From assembly GCF_014306105.1 (NCBI RefSeq), contig NZ_JACRVF010000001.1, forward strand, positions 698,413 to 762,412: 64,000 nucleotides of DNA. Direction: 5' to 3'. This DNA comes from Pontibacter cellulosilyticus (lineage in GTDB: Bacteria > Bacteroidota > Bacteroidia > Cytophagales > Hymenobacteraceae). The notes beneath the pieces are model-generated. The model saw nothing but the letters and a program-made list of their open reading frames with translations, was not told the DNA's origin and did not search any database. Each line of letters begins with the position of its first letter. Within the stretch, counting starts at the first letter, position 1. Positions 1 through 9,113 of the stretch are shown here, piece after piece. The translations under genes were made by a program, and so were the position numbers.

Positions 1-735
1 GTACCACTTCAGGTTAGAGCCTGCGGCTGAAAGGTCAGAGACCTTCGGCAAAGCAGCTGAGCAGAACGCCTGGCTGGCGTTTGCCACAGGAGCAGTTGGC
101 ATTAATAAGGATATCGTATTAGAAGAATAACTTTGTCCTGATTTTGTATAAACAGCTTGATATTCACCAATATTCATAGATGAAAAATTACTTAATACAA
201 GATCTCTTGATGTCGCTCCTACAATATTATTCCCATCTTTTTTCCATACATAGCTTCCCCCTCCTCCGGTACCCGGATCAATACTAGCTCTTAGTGTTAT
301 AGAACCTCCTGAGCAAACTGGATTAGAACCTGATTGTATGTTAATTGAAACTCCATCAGTAAAATAAGTATAGGCCTTTACGCCACTTTGTTTACCCTCA
401 ACAATTACAGTGAACTTAGTGCCAAGGTGCCGTTCCTCTATCAGATACTCAATCCGCCAGCTTCCATCAGGATTTACTTTCGTATCATGATATGCATGAT
501 GATGCTCATAAGCAGGGTCTTCTTCAAGGTGGATGTCAACTAGACTATCTTGTGTCCAGCCATAACCGGTGATTATTGCTACCTCCCCCGGTGAATAATC
601 ATCCTTATCTGACATAACTGTCGGCTCATAGGTGTTAAATGCGCTTACCCCATAAAAGGATAAAGAGGCAATAAAGGCGATGATATATACCGATCGCCAT
701 TTTGCCATTTGTTTGAGTAAAAATTTTACATGCAT
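1..735 (-). CDS. Secreted multi-domain surface protein, N-terminal part (runs off the window)
   Basis: The open frame begins at 735 and stays open to base 1 (245 codons), so only the N-terminus is present. An N-terminal hydrophobic segment (YIIAFIASLSFYGVSA) looks like a signal peptide. It is followed by a 'SDKDDYSPGEVAIITGYGW' stretch, an immunoglobulin-like fold start that I know from large Bacteroidota adhesin-like exoproteins. After about residue 130 come Ig-like modules with paired cysteines (NPVCSGGSITLRA; later FCSAALPKVSDLSAAGSNL), as in repetitive T9SS-exported surface proteins. An in-frame ATG at 708 (MAKWRS) is an alternative start that suits the signal peptide. Export, and adhesion or matrix function, are inferred from architecture; the C-terminal sorting domain that would confirm T9SS is outside the window. 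Confidence 0.7.
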   Translation of the reverse strand, partial: MHVKFLLKQMAKWRSVYIIAFIASLSFYGVSAFNTYEPTVMSDKDDYSPGEVAIITGYGWTQDSLVDIHLEEDPAYEHHHAYHDTKVNPDGSWRIEYLIEERHLGTKFTVIVEGKQSGVKAYTYFTDGVSINIQSGSNPVCSGGSITLRASIDPGTGGGGSYVWKKDGNNIVGATSRDLVLSNFSSMNIGEYQAVYTKSGQSYSSNTISLLMPTAPVANASQAFCSAALPKVSDLSAAGSNLKWY

Positions 736-1182
736 AATTGTTGGGTTGATTGTTTAAAAATACTCTATGCAAAAAATACACTTACTAACCTGAGGTAGAT
801 ACCTACAACAAATGAAGGCACATCTATACAGGCATGAAGTAATTAGGAGTAAACTTATATATAGGAATAGTTAAATTCTCATTAGTAATGAGGCAACTAC
901 AGTAAGAATTGGAATACAACTACTATGCGAGTTGTACCTTTAAGGCTAAAAGTCTCTATTTATAGTTAAAAAGCATATCAGCACAAATTCACTAGCTGAT
1001 TCATATCAATATGTCAAGGGTGATATACACTATTTCATTAATAAGGTTGCTTTTTTAATATAAAAATTTTACAATTTTTTCGTTGTTATAACATAATTAA
1101 TAACCAAAATATCCAAATCACATTATCAGTAATGAAATGAAACTAATGTTTAGTAGTTGCACATACTTATGTATAAGTTGAC
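736..1182. other. AT-rich intergenic region, no gene seen
   Basis: About 450 bases lie between the divergent surface-protein gene and the DUF2911 gene. The stretch is AT-rich, with A/T runs around 1040-1130, and holds no convincing coding frame, RNA gene or long inverted repeat. It presumably carries the promoter of the leftward surface-protein gene, but I could not find a clear CAAAnnTA box close to its start. Confidence 0.5.
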
Positions 1183-1190
1183 TAATTTTG
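1183..1190 (+). promoter_or_regulatory. Bacteroidota -7 promoter box for the DUF2911 gene
   Basis: TAATTTTG matches the TAnnTTTG -7 consensus of the Bacteroidota primary sigma factor. A TTG lies 23 bases upstream, slightly long for the -33 element. The box is 79 bases before the preferred ATG at 1269, leaving an ordinary leader. Confidence 0.4.
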
Positions 1191-1268
1191 CTTAAGAGTT
1201 TGTTTGCCTTTATCTGGCACAATTTTTTCAGTAGTCTTATCTACCTAGAAAGTATAATTAGCAGCAAT

Positions 1269-2132
1269 ATGTATCGCCACTTCTTTTTCATTTTAGTTAC
1301 TCTTGTTACACTTTTCTCATTCACAGCTGAGGCTCAGTTAAAACTGCCGCAAGCTAGTCCGGAAGCATTAGTGAAGCAGACAATTGGACTGACGGATATA
1401 TCTGTGCGTTACCATGCTCCCAGTGTGAAAGGGCGTAAAGTGTTTGGCTCGCTTGTGCCCTTTGGTACTATGTGGCGGGCAGGCGCAAATGAGGCAACGC
1501 TTATATCTTTTACCGATGAGTTATTTTTGAATAATGAGCGGGTACCTGCTGGCACTTATTCATTTTTCTTATTGCCTAAGGCTGATTCAACCTGGAACAT
1601 CATTCTAAACCGAGATACTACACTTTGGGGTTTGGATGGCTATAATGAACTGAACGATGTTGCTTACCTTGAAGTAAAGCCTTTAAAATCTGACTTTCAG
1701 GAAACTATGCAGTTCCAGTTTTCTGATATTGGTACTAATACTGGCAAGCTAAACCTTAAGTGGGAAAACGTAACTGTTACGCTGAACATAGAAACAGAAG
1801 TTGAGAAAAAGGCCTTGGCTAATATCCAGAATGCTTTAGCAAAAGCTGAACCTGATGATTGGTACATCTGGGCCCAGAGTGCCGAATTTATGCTGCCACG
1901 CCGTGAGCACCACCAGAAAGCACTGGAGTGGATAAATAAATCCATTTCTATAAAAGATAATTTCTTTAATAACTGGATAAAAGCTAAACTCTACGCGCTG
2001 AATAAAGAGTATGAGATGGCCACCGATCTGACAGCCAAGGCGATCAAACTTGGCAGCGATGAGCCTGAGTCTTACAAAACATATGCAAAAGAAATAGAAT
2101 CAGCATTCAACAGCTGGAAGAAGATAAAATAG
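1269..2132 (+). CDS. DUF2911 family exported protein with TPR-like tail
   Basis: The encoded protein has 287 residues. The frame opens further upstream at a TTG (1188), but the ATG at 1269 gives a clean signal peptide (residues 1-22, ending FTAEA before QLKLPQ), so I choose it. Residues about 25-170 match DUF2911, a Bacteroidota periplasmic family of unknown function: the LPQASPEA opening, the VRYHAPSVKGRKVFG core and MWRAGANEAT are visible. Residues about 180-287 are helical repeats of TPR type (KALEWINKSISIKDN; EMATDLTAKAIKLGSDEPES). The molecular role is unknown. The gene is monocistronic, converging on the TonB-dependent receptor across a shared terminator. Confidence 0.8.
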   Translation: MYRHFFFILVTLVTLFSFTAEAQLKLPQASPEALVKQTIGLTDISVRYHAPSVKGRKVFGSLVPFGTMWRAGANEATLISFTDELFLNNERVPAGTYSFFLLPKADSTWNIILNRDTTLWGLDGYNELNDVAYLEVKPLKSDFQETMQFQFSDIGTNTGKLNLKWENVTVTLNIETEVEKKALANIQNALAKAEPDDWYIWAQSAEFMLPRREHHQKALEWINKSISIKDNFFNNWIKAKLYALNKEYEMATDLTAKAIKLGSDEPESYKTYAKEIESAFNSWKKIK

Positions 2133-2153
2133 GATTGTGAAATCTAAGTAACA

Positions 2154-2183
2154 GAAAAGGGAACCGATGAGCTCCCTTTTCTG
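2154..2183. terminator. Bidirectional terminator hairpin
   Basis: Arms AGAAAAGGGA and TCCCTTTTCT are perfect complements around a 10-base loop, giving A- and T-rich flanks for both strands. It separates two convergent genes. Confidence 0.75.
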
Positions 2184-2198
2184 ATTTATAGCAGTTCT

Positions 2199-4634
2199 TT
2201 AAAATGTTGCTACAAAGCGAAGATTCAAACGGCGCCCAGTCAGAAAATTAGGAACGGCATAAGTGAGCCCGTTTACATCCTGCACATAAGTATAAGATAC
2301 CCTGTTATTGGCATCGATCAGGTTTAATACTTCCAAACCGATCCAAAGGCTCTGCAGCGAGATTTTCTTACGCTCTACCAACTCACTTTCCAGCACGATC
2401 ACTTTTGAAAAACCAAGGTCGAGCCGTTTGTAGGATTTACCATTGAAAGAGTTTCTAAATTCAGGCTGCCTTGGTGGGCCAAACGGTAATCCGCTACCGT
2501 ACACGAGATTCAGGTACATGCGTATGGTAGGATTATCCGGCAGGTGGTCCTGGAAGAATACGCCAATATTCATGAGTTGGTCTGTAGGGCGGCGCAGGTA
2601 ACCGACTTCTTTCCTACCTGTTATATCTCCGTTGGGGGCAAAAATAAAAGTTGAGTCGCCGGTGACATTCTCTTTTGTCTGCATCAGCCCAAAGCTTAGC
2701 CATGATTCAGCACCTTCTATAAACTCACCATTCACGCGCATATCTAAGCCGGTTGCATAGGCTTTAGCGTTATTTTTTGCATAATAGCGCAGACGCACAT
2801 TGTCTACATCGTAGGGTATCACATTGGTCATGTGCTTGTAGTAAGCTTCGGCAGTAAACTTAAAGTCCCGGCCCCAAGCCTGGAAAAGATAATCTGACCC
2901 TATGATAGCATGCACTGAACGCTGCACCTCAATCTCTTTATTTAACTGACCTTCAAAATCGCGCAATTCCCTGTAAAACGGTGGCTGATAGTATAAACCT
3001 ATAGCTGCTTTAAAGGATAAGTCTGGGTTGCGCCTTGTAATAAAAGAATACTGGACTCTTGGCGTGAAAGTATACTCTTTGTTAAACCCCCAGTAACTTG
3101 CCCTGATACCATAGGTTATAGTTTTAAGTGAATCCATCTCATAAGTATGCTGCGCATAGGCATTGTAGCGCATGCTGTTGAGGTTAAGATCTGAGTTAAG
3201 CAGATATGTTTGGTTCACAAAATCTGCAGAATCAACAAAGCCATACTCTGCTATCTGATCGTCAATATCCTCGAGGCCAGCCTTGAACCCAAACTGTACA
3301 TTGCTGCGCTGACTCACACGCCAGCTATTTCTGGTTTCAGCAGTTGCAAAACGTGCCAATAGGGTGTTTCGTGAGTGGTCAAACTGACTGCCTACTCCCC
3401 TGGTGCGTTCATCCTCGCCTAAATTGTTAGAGTTAACGCTTACTTCACTTAACCTGTACCCAGCCTCCAAATCACGGAACTCACGCTCCCTCGACTGCAC
3501 TCCTGAAAGTATAAACTCACTACTGAAGCTGTCAGAAAATCTATGGTTCAGGTTTAAGCCTGTCTGGAAGGTGCGGTACTCCATCAACTCCCTCCCGTCG
3601 AATGCAACATACAAACGTAGCGGTGTCTGGCGGGTGCCAAAGGTCGTAACCCTGTTCTCCGGTATCACCAGGAAATTATTATGGGCATAACTCGCTAGTA
3701 AACCCAATGTAGTTGTTCCTGCCTCTCTACCTGCTTTGCTAAAATCGTAGGTGATATAAGCTTGTGCATCAGAGAAGTTAGGCCGATAGTCACCGTCGAT
3801 CTGGAGGCCTTGCAGCATGTATTGGCCGCTTTTGTGGCGAACACCGAGCAGGTAAGTAATTTTCTTGTTTTTGGAAGCAGACTCTAAATGAACCGAGCCG
3901 CCTGTTAAACCGCCTGTTACAGAGGCTGCGAATTTTTGAGGAGTTTTATACTTTATACTTAATACCGACGAAAGCTTATCGCCATACTTAGGTTGCCAGC
4001 CTCCAGAAGAGAATTCTATATCCTGCACCAGGTCAGGGTTTACAAAGCTTAGTCCCTCCTGCTGTGCCGCTGTGATCAGAAATGGCCTGTAAATCTCGAT
4101 GTTATTGACGTAGACAAGGTTTTCATCGTAATTGCCGCCTCTAACGGAGTAGGTACTCGAAAGCTCATTGTTACTAGACACGCCGGGAAGCGTGACCAGA
4201 ATTTTATTAAAGTCACCGTATGCTGATGGTAGATTTCGGGTAATGCGCGGGTCTAGCTTAGTTACGCTTACCTGCTCACGGGTATCATTCTCGTTTTTGC
4301 CGCGCACATTAACAGTACCGAGCTGTTGTGGGTCTGCCTCGAGCCTGAACTGCAGATTTTGTGTTTGACCCGGAGCTACCTGGAGTGAACGCTCTAGTTG
4401 TTTAAAGCCGACGTACCGCACCACAAGTATAAACTGTTGGTTTGCCGGAACCTCCAGTTTAAACACACCCTGCTCATTTGTTTGCGTGCCGGTGGTGGTG
4501 CCTTTTATACTTACAGTCGCTAACTCCAGCGGTTCACCGGCATTATCGTATACTTTGCCGGTAACAAAAGCCTGCTGTGCTGAAACACCTAACGGCAAAA
4601 GCATTAACAACCATACCGACAGATATTTCAGCAT
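2199..4634 (-). CDS. TonB-dependent outer-membrane receptor with carboxypeptidase-like N-domain
   Basis: The protein has 811 residues. A signal peptide (1-19, ending GVSA) leads into a CarboxypepD_reg-like beta-sandwich (about 22-105: VTGKVYDNAGEPLELATVSIKG). A plug domain follows (about 125-230, with YSVRGGNYDENLVYVNNIEI), then a beta-barrel to the C-terminal phenylalanine (RFVATF). Such receptors import bulky ligands across the outer membrane using ExbBD-TonB energy; ExbB, ExbD and TonB genes sit at 11.8-13.9 kb. The substrate cannot be read from the sequence, and no SusD partner is adjacent, which argues against a standard glycan uptake pair. It starts 13 bases after rpe and is the last gene of the mnmA operon. 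Confidence 0.9.
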   Translation of the reverse strand: MLKYLSVWLLMLLPLGVSAQQAFVTGKVYDNAGEPLELATVSIKGTTTGTQTNEQGVFKLEVPANQQFILVVRYVGFKQLERSLQVAPGQTQNLQFRLEADPQQLGTVNVRGKNENDTREQVSVTKLDPRITRNLPSAYGDFNKILVTLPGVSSNNELSSTYSVRGGNYDENLVYVNNIEIYRPFLITAAQQEGLSFVNPDLVQDIEFSSGGWQPKYGDKLSSVLSIKYKTPQKFAASVTGGLTGGSVHLESASKNKKITYLLGVRHKSGQYMLQGLQIDGDYRPNFSDAQAYITYDFSKAGREAGTTTLGLLASYAHNNFLVIPENRVTTFGTRQTPLRLYVAFDGRELMEYRTFQTGLNLNHRFSDSFSSEFILSGVQSREREFRDLEAGYRLSEVSVNSNNLGEDERTRGVGSQFDHSRNTLLARFATAETRNSWRVSQRSNVQFGFKAGLEDIDDQIAEYGFVDSADFVNQTYLLNSDLNLNSMRYNAYAQHTYEMDSLKTITYGIRASYWGFNKEYTFTPRVQYSFITRRNPDLSFKAAIGLYYQPPFYRELRDFEGQLNKEIEVQRSVHAIIGSDYLFQAWGRDFKFTAEAYYKHMTNVIPYDVDNVRLRYYAKNNAKAYATGLDMRVNGEFIEGAESWLSFGLMQTKENVTGDSTFIFAPNGDITGRKEVGYLRRPTDQLMNIGVFFQDHLPDNPTIRMYLNLVYGSGLPFGPPRQPEFRNSFNGKSYKRLDLGFSKVIVLESELVERKKISLQSLWIGLEVLNLIDANNRVSYTYVQDVNGLTYAVPNFLTGRRLNLRFVATF

Positions 4635-4647
4635 AAGCGGCTTGAAT

Positions 4648-5304
4648 TTACTTCGTTGAGTTTTTTAAGTTAGCGATTGTCTGGATAGGATCAGCAGCAG
4701 AGAAAACAAAATTACCCGCCACCAACACATCAGCTCCTTTTTCAAGCAAAAGCGGAGCATTCTGCTCATTCACGCCTCCGTCTACCTCAATTAAAGCATT
4801 CGAGTTACGGGAGATGATCAGATTCTTTAGTGCCTCTATTTTGCGGTATGTGTTATGAATAAACTTCTGACCGCCGAAGCCTGGATTAACAGACATCAGG
4901 CAAACGAGATCCAGATCTTCGATCACATCTTCGAGAAGACTAACAGAAGTATGCGGATTAACAGCCACACCTGCCTTTGCGCCGGTTGCTTTAATCTGCT
5001 GTATGGTTCGGTGCAGGTGGTTGCAGGCCTCGATGTGTACAGAAATAGTATCGGCACCTGCTGCGCGGAAGCGCTCAATGTATAATTCCGGCTCTACGAT
5101 CATCAGGTGTACATCCATCGGCTTTTGGGCGTGCTTCTTGATGGCTTCCATTACAGGAAATCCGAATGAAATGTTTGGCACAAATCGTCCGTCCATGATG
5201 TCGATGTGCAGCCAATCGGCCTGGCTTTTGTTAAGCATTTCGACCTCCGACTGCAGATTTGCGAAGTCTGAGGCTAGTACAGATGGGGCTATTATTGGTC
5301 TCAT
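4648..5304 (-). CDS. rpe: Ribulose-phosphate 3-epimerase
   Basis: The protein has 218 residues, full length for the family. It interconverts ribulose 5-phosphate and xylulose 5-phosphate in the pentose phosphate pathway. The (beta/alpha)8 signature motifs are present: APSVLASDF at the N-terminus, HIDIMDGRFVPNISFG carrying a metal and catalytic Asp, VHLMIVEP, MSVNPGFGGQKFI forming the phosphate loop, and IEVDGGVN with the second catalytic Asp. It lies 47 bases after the subtilase gene and 13 before the receptor gene, in a housekeeping-plus-envelope operon with no obvious functional theme. Confidence 0.97.
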   Translation of the reverse strand: MRPIIAPSVLASDFANLQSEVEMLNKSQADWLHIDIMDGRFVPNISFGFPVMEAIKKHAQKPMDVHLMIVEPELYIERFRAAGADTISVHIEACNHLHRTIQQIKATGAKAGVAVNPHTSVSLLEDVIEDLDLVCLMSVNPGFGGQKFIHNTYRKIEALKNLIISRNSNALIEVDGGVNEQNAPLLLEKGADVLVAGNFVFSAADPIQTIANLKNSTK

Positions 5305-5351
5305 GCCTGCAAAGGTAACTTTTTTGGGTAAAGAGGAAGTATGAAAAAAGG

Positions 5352-6992
5352 CTATAATTTGATAAAACGAACTGTTACAGCTGCACTACCCGAGCTTATC
5401 CTGCACAAGTATAACCCACTGCTTAATGTATGCGGCTCCAGTTTCAGCTTCTGCTCAGCAGCAGGCTGTTTAATTTGCTGCCTCATGATGAGTTTTCCAG
5501 TTGCATTCAGTATCTGCACATCCATAGAATGCTTTAACCACTCCTGCCCCAACAGCAGCACAATAGGTTTGTCTGTCACGGGGTTGGTGATAAAAACTTT
5601 GTCGCCAGTTGGGAATAATGCCGGGGAAGAAAGGACACGGCTGTAGCTCGGTATACCGTAGCCAATGTTGTTATCGGGGTTTGCTGCCTGGCTACCGCTA
5701 CGGCGCAACATCTGGATGATCTCGTAATTAGTCTTACCCGGATTCGCCTGCCACAGGCTTGCTGCAAACCCTGCCACTATGGGCCCTGAAAAAGACGTGC
5801 CGTTAGCTTTACCTAAGTTACCAGCCGCAGATAATACATAGGCCAAACGTCCTAACGCCACTACATCAGGTTTTATCTGCCCGTCTGCCGAAGGACCGAA
5901 AGAGCTAAAAGTTGCTTTTACACCAAGTGAGTCTACTGCACCAACAGCCAGTACAGAATCTGCATCAGCTGGAGAGGAAATATACTTCCATGGACTTCCA
6001 CCTTCATTTCCTGCACTTGTAATTATCAACATACCTACCTGAGCCGCCAGATCGGCTGCTTTGGCTACAAGTGAGGTATTGCCGTCCATTTCGCTGTAGG
6101 TATAGCTTGTGGAAGGACTATCGAAGGTGTTATAACCTAGTGAAGAATTTATTACATCGGCACCGGCGCTATCGGCATACTCCGCGGCCAGCAACCAGTT
6201 AATTTCCTCTATGTTATGCTCGGTAGCAGCGTCTTCGGTTCTGAGTAGGATGTAATTTGCTTCGTAGGCAGTTCCAATAATTTTACCGGGATCATAAGCA
6301 GCCATGGTAGAGAGAACAGATGTACCGTGTGAGTTAGCCCCGTACACATTCTCCTGCTTCTGCACGAAATCAAATGTTCCCTTAATCTTGTTTTGCTGGA
6401 AAAGGTGTGTGAAAGCACTGATGGTATTTACTCCCGGGAAGCCTGCATCAAGTACAGCGATGGTCATTCCAGAACCTTTAAAACCGGCACTATGAAGTTC
6501 TATAGCCCCAAGCATGTTTGCCTGGTGAAACGATAGACCATAAAGCTCTTCGGGAGTATTCAAAAAAGCTACAGTCTCTACCTGTCCTGCGCTTAACGTA
6601 CCCTGAGTTGGCACAGCTATACGATTAAGGGTTCTGGAAGACCTAACATAAGGCAGGGCTTCTAGTGCGGCAATTTCCTCGTCTGAGCACTGCACGACAG
6701 CCGCATTAAACCAACGCGAAGTATACCATACTTTTACGCCTTGTGCTTTCAGCCCGGTCACATAAGACGGATTTACAGGCAGATCCCTTTCTTTTAAAGC
6801 TATACTTTGCCTTTGCCTCCTGTCAAGTGCCTTTTGTGAAAGATAAGCCAGGGGCTGCTGCAGTGAATAAGGAGAGTTGGCTTTGTCTGTAAAATAGATG
6901 AGTCTTTTCTGCTCCGGCGAAGTATCCTGTGCCTGTGCCACAAAGTATGGCGCACACAGCAGCATGAATATATAGAGCAAGAACTGACGCAT
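5352..6992 (-). CDS. Subtilisin-like serine protease with T9SS C-terminal sorting domain
   Basis: The protein has 546 residues. Signal peptide 1-22 (ending AQA-Q). The S8 catalytic set is complete: Asp182 (AVLDAGF), His222 (NSHGTSV), oxyanion Asn329 (TSAGNEG) and Ser400 (NGTSFSGP). The region before Asp182 is a likely propeptide. The last 80 residues or so (NPVTDKPIVLLL; VQILNATGKLIMRQQ; LSSGLYLCRISSG; ending VRFIKL) match a type A T9SS sorting domain. The protein is therefore expected to be secreted through the type IX system and anchored or released at the cell surface. It starts 3 bases after the lipoprotein gene. The substrate is unknown. Confidence 0.92.
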   Translation of the reverse strand: MRQFLLYIFMLLCAPYFVAQAQDTSPEQKRLIYFTDKANSPYSLQQPLAYLSQKALDRRQRQSIALKERDLPVNPSYVTGLKAQGVKVWYTSRWFNAAVVQCSDEEIAALEALPYVRSSRTLNRIAVPTQGTLSAGQVETVAFLNTPEELYGLSFHQANMLGAIELHSAGFKGSGMTIAVLDAGFPGVNTISAFTHLFQQNKIKGTFDFVQKQENVYGANSHGTSVLSTMAAYDPGKIIGTAYEANYILLRTEDAATEHNIEEINWLLAAEYADSAGADVINSSLGYNTFDSPSTSYTYSEMDGNTSLVAKAADLAAQVGMLIITSAGNEGGSPWKYISSPADADSVLAVGAVDSLGVKATFSSFGPSADGQIKPDVVALGRLAYVLSAAGNLGKANGTSFSGPIVAGFAASLWQANPGKTNYEIIQMLRRSGSQAANPDNNIGYGIPSYSRVLSSPALFPTGDKVFITNPVTDKPIVLLLGQEWLKHSMDVQILNATGKLIMRQQIKQPAAEQKLKLEPHTLSSGLYLCRISSGSAAVTVRFIKL

Positions 6993-6995
6993 GGG

Positions 6996-7727
6996 TTATC
7001 TGCTTCCGTAAGTAATTAGGGTTTCATGGCGTTCGTGGCCATTAAGCTTATAACCAGTATCCTGTGGGCAGCTGGTATTGTTACAGTATACCACGCGGTT
7101 AAATAACCTATATACTCTGCCTATACCTTTAGCATATATTTCTTTTCGGTCATCCAGCAACAAAATATCGTTTTTAGGCTTCCCCTGCACAACAGTTACT
7201 GTGTTAGGATAAACTGTACCTTTAACTTCAGCAGGTTCTCCAAGAGCGGTATAAGTATAAGGTTCTTTGCGTAGGTATGGATCTGTCTCGAGTTCGTTCA
7301 CCACTCTATCATTAAACGCGTCTCCTAACCATATCTTTCCTTCCTTAACAGGAAAAACAAATTTTACATACTTCGTGTTGTCTTTAGTCAGCACAACATA
7401 CTCATTCGATTTCACAACGGTCATCACTGAGTCTTCTACCCACTCGTTTTGTCCGTAGCGCTTAATGGAACGAACAATTTTATAGTTAAGCGTATTGGTC
7501 TGGTCCAGGAAAGTAGTATCCACTACCTCCCGCATCTCAAAACTATCTTTGGTGGCGATGTTATTCTGATACTTGATATCTACAACTTTATATACTTTAA
7601 AGTCGCCGATCTCCAGCGGGTAGTAATCTAAACCCAATGCTTCACGGTCTTGCTCTATATAGGTTGTTTCGCAGCCGGCAATACCAGCCACGGCTATAAG
7701 CAAACAGAATAACAGCGCTTTTCTCAT
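6996..7727 (-). CDS. Lipoprotein of unknown function
   Basis: The protein has 243 residues. The N-terminus MRKALLFCLLIAVAGIAGC is a lipoprotein signal with lipobox GIAG-C, so the mature protein should be lipidated at Cys19. The rest is soluble, beta-rich and acidic, beginning near YYPLEIGDFKVYKVVDI, a pattern I associate with small Bacteroidota periplasmic or surface lipoproteins without assigned function. Two cysteines near the C-terminus (YCNNTSCPQD) could form a disulfide. It sits 6 bases after mnmA and 3 before the subtilase gene, so it is cotranscribed with both; joint action with the protease is only a possibility. Confidence 0.75.
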   Translation of the reverse strand: MRKALLFCLLIAVAGIAGCETTYIEQDREALGLDYYPLEIGDFKVYKVVDIKYQNNIATKDSFEMREVVDTTFLDQTNTLNYKIVRSIKRYGQNEWVEDSVMTVVKSNEYVVLTKDNTKYVKFVFPVKEGKIWLGDAFNDRVVNELETDPYLRKEPYTYTALGEPAEVKGTVYPNTVTVVQGKPKNDILLLDDRKEIYAKGIGRVYRLFNRVVYCNNTSCPQDTGYKLNGHERHETLITYGSR

Positions 7728-7733
7728 ACTTTG

Positions 7734-8879
7734 CTATTGCAGCACGTTAAGTTTGAAATCCAGGTTATACTCTTTATCCAGATTATAGTTCGTTTCAATC
7801 CAGCCGCCGCCAACTACATCGTCTCCTTCGTAGAATACAGCTGCCTGACCAGGAGCAATCGCATGAACACCTCTCAGGAAGTGTACTTTCATTTTATCTC
7901 CCTCCTGCTCTATGATAGCTTCTGTACCCGGATCGTTGTAACGCACTTTGGTAATGGTTGTAATAGGCCTGTCGATCAGGTTTTCATACTTGCCCATTGT
8001 CAGTTTGCCCACTGTCATCGCATTTTTAGCAAGCTCATCAAAGTTGCCCAACACTACACGGTTAGTCTCTTTATCGATACGCGTTACATATGCCGGAAAA
8101 CCTAATGCCACACCCAAGCCTTTACGCTGCCCGATCGTGTAAAAAGGATAGCCCTCATGAGTACCTACAACAGTACCGTCTTCCAAAACAAACTCACCTC
8201 CTGCAACCTGCTCCTCCAGTCCATCTACTCGGCGCTTCAGGAAACCACGGTAGTCATTGTCTGGGATAAAGCAGATCTCGTAAGACTCCGGCTTGTTTAC
8301 TAATTCTGTAAAGCCACGATCTAGAGCCATCTGGCGAATTTCAGTCTTATGCAACTTGCCCAATGGGAAGATGGTACGGCTCAAGCTTTTCTGGGAAATA
8401 CCCCACAGAGCATACGACTGATCCTTGTTCTCATCCAATCCTTTTGAGATCACATAGCGGCCATTTTCTTCACGAATGTTGGCGTAGTGGCCAGTAGCAA
8501 TAAATTCGCAACCTAATTGGTCAGCACGACGAAGCAATGCATCCCACTTAATGTGCGTATTGCACAGCACGCAAGGGTTTGGCGTACGTCCTGCCAGGTA
8601 TTCATCCGTGAAGTGGTTAATCACATAGTCACCGAACTCTTCGCGTATATCTATTATGTAGTGCGGAAAACCAAGGTTAACGGCAATGTTACGGGCATCA
8701 TTGATTGAGTCGAGGCTGCAGCATCCGGTTTCCTTTTTGCTGCTTCCACTTGAGGCATAGTCCCATGTTTTCATGGTCATGCCGATTACTTCATACCCCT
8801 GCTCATGTAACATTACTGCTGCCACCGAACTGTCGATTCCACCGCTCATGGCTACCAGCACTCTTCCTTTTGTACTCAT
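7734..8879 (-). CDS. mnmA: tRNA-specific 2-thiouridylase MnmA
   Basis: The protein has 381 residues. It thiolates U34 of the Lys, Glu and Gln tRNAs, using ATP and a persulfide relay. Visible motifs: the PP-loop SGGIDSSVAAVML near residue 14, the catalytic cysteine in NPCVLCNTHIKWD, the second active-site cysteine in SYEICFIP, and the ATGHYA and IGQRKGLG blocks. It is the first gene of a five-gene leftward operon, so modification of tRNA-Glu(UUC), itself encoded at 58.0 kb, shares a promoter with envelope proteins. Confidence 0.97.
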   Translation of the reverse strand: MSTKGRVLVAMSGGIDSSVAAVMLHEQGYEVIGMTMKTWDYASSGSSKKETGCCSLDSINDARNIAVNLGFPHYIIDIREEFGDYVINHFTDEYLAGRTPNPCVLCNTHIKWDALLRRADQLGCEFIATGHYANIREENGRYVISKGLDENKDQSYALWGISQKSLSRTIFPLGKLHKTEIRQMALDRGFTELVNKPESYEICFIPDNDYRGFLKRRVDGLEEQVAGGEFVLEDGTVVGTHEGYPFYTIGQRKGLGVALGFPAYVTRIDKETNRVVLGNFDELAKNAMTVGKLTMGKYENLIDRPITTITKVRYNDPGTEAIIEQEGDKMKVHFLRGVHAIAPGQAAVFYEGDDVVGGGWIETNYNLDKEYNLDFKLNVLQ

Positions 8880-8922
8880 TTATATTGAATAAACTAAAAT
8901 ACGATTCTTTATTGATTTTTCA

Positions 8923-8930
8923 CAAATATA
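8923..8930 (-). promoter_or_regulatory. -7 promoter box for the mnmA operon
   Basis: Read on the minus strand this is TATATTTG, a perfect TAnnTTTG box 44 bases before the mnmA ATG. No clear TTG -33 element is present at the usual distance. Confidence 0.5.
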
Positions 8931-9037
8931 GCAACAACAACAGAGTAATAAAGATTCAGGTGCCCAAATATTGTAGCTACAAATAAGAAACGCGAGGTAT
9001 GTGCGTTTACGTAAGCATAAAAAATATGCAAAAAAGG

Positions 9038-9045
9038 TAGCTTTG
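9038..9045 (+). promoter_or_regulatory. -7 promoter box for the TrpF-like gene
   Basis: TAGCTTTG fits TAnnTTTG and lies 69 bases before the preferred ATG at 9114. The -33 region is weak. Confidence 0.45.
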
Positions 9046-9113
9046 TTTTGGATTTGAAGTTTACTTTGAAGCATCAAATCAGATTTAATAATTCAAGAAT
9101 AAAGTATAGTACA

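Noticed and set aside
9048..9113. Upstream extension of the TrpF-like frame
   Set aside because: The extension opens with TTG, has no TrpF-like sequence and overlaps the likely promoter; the ATG at 9114 matches the family start.
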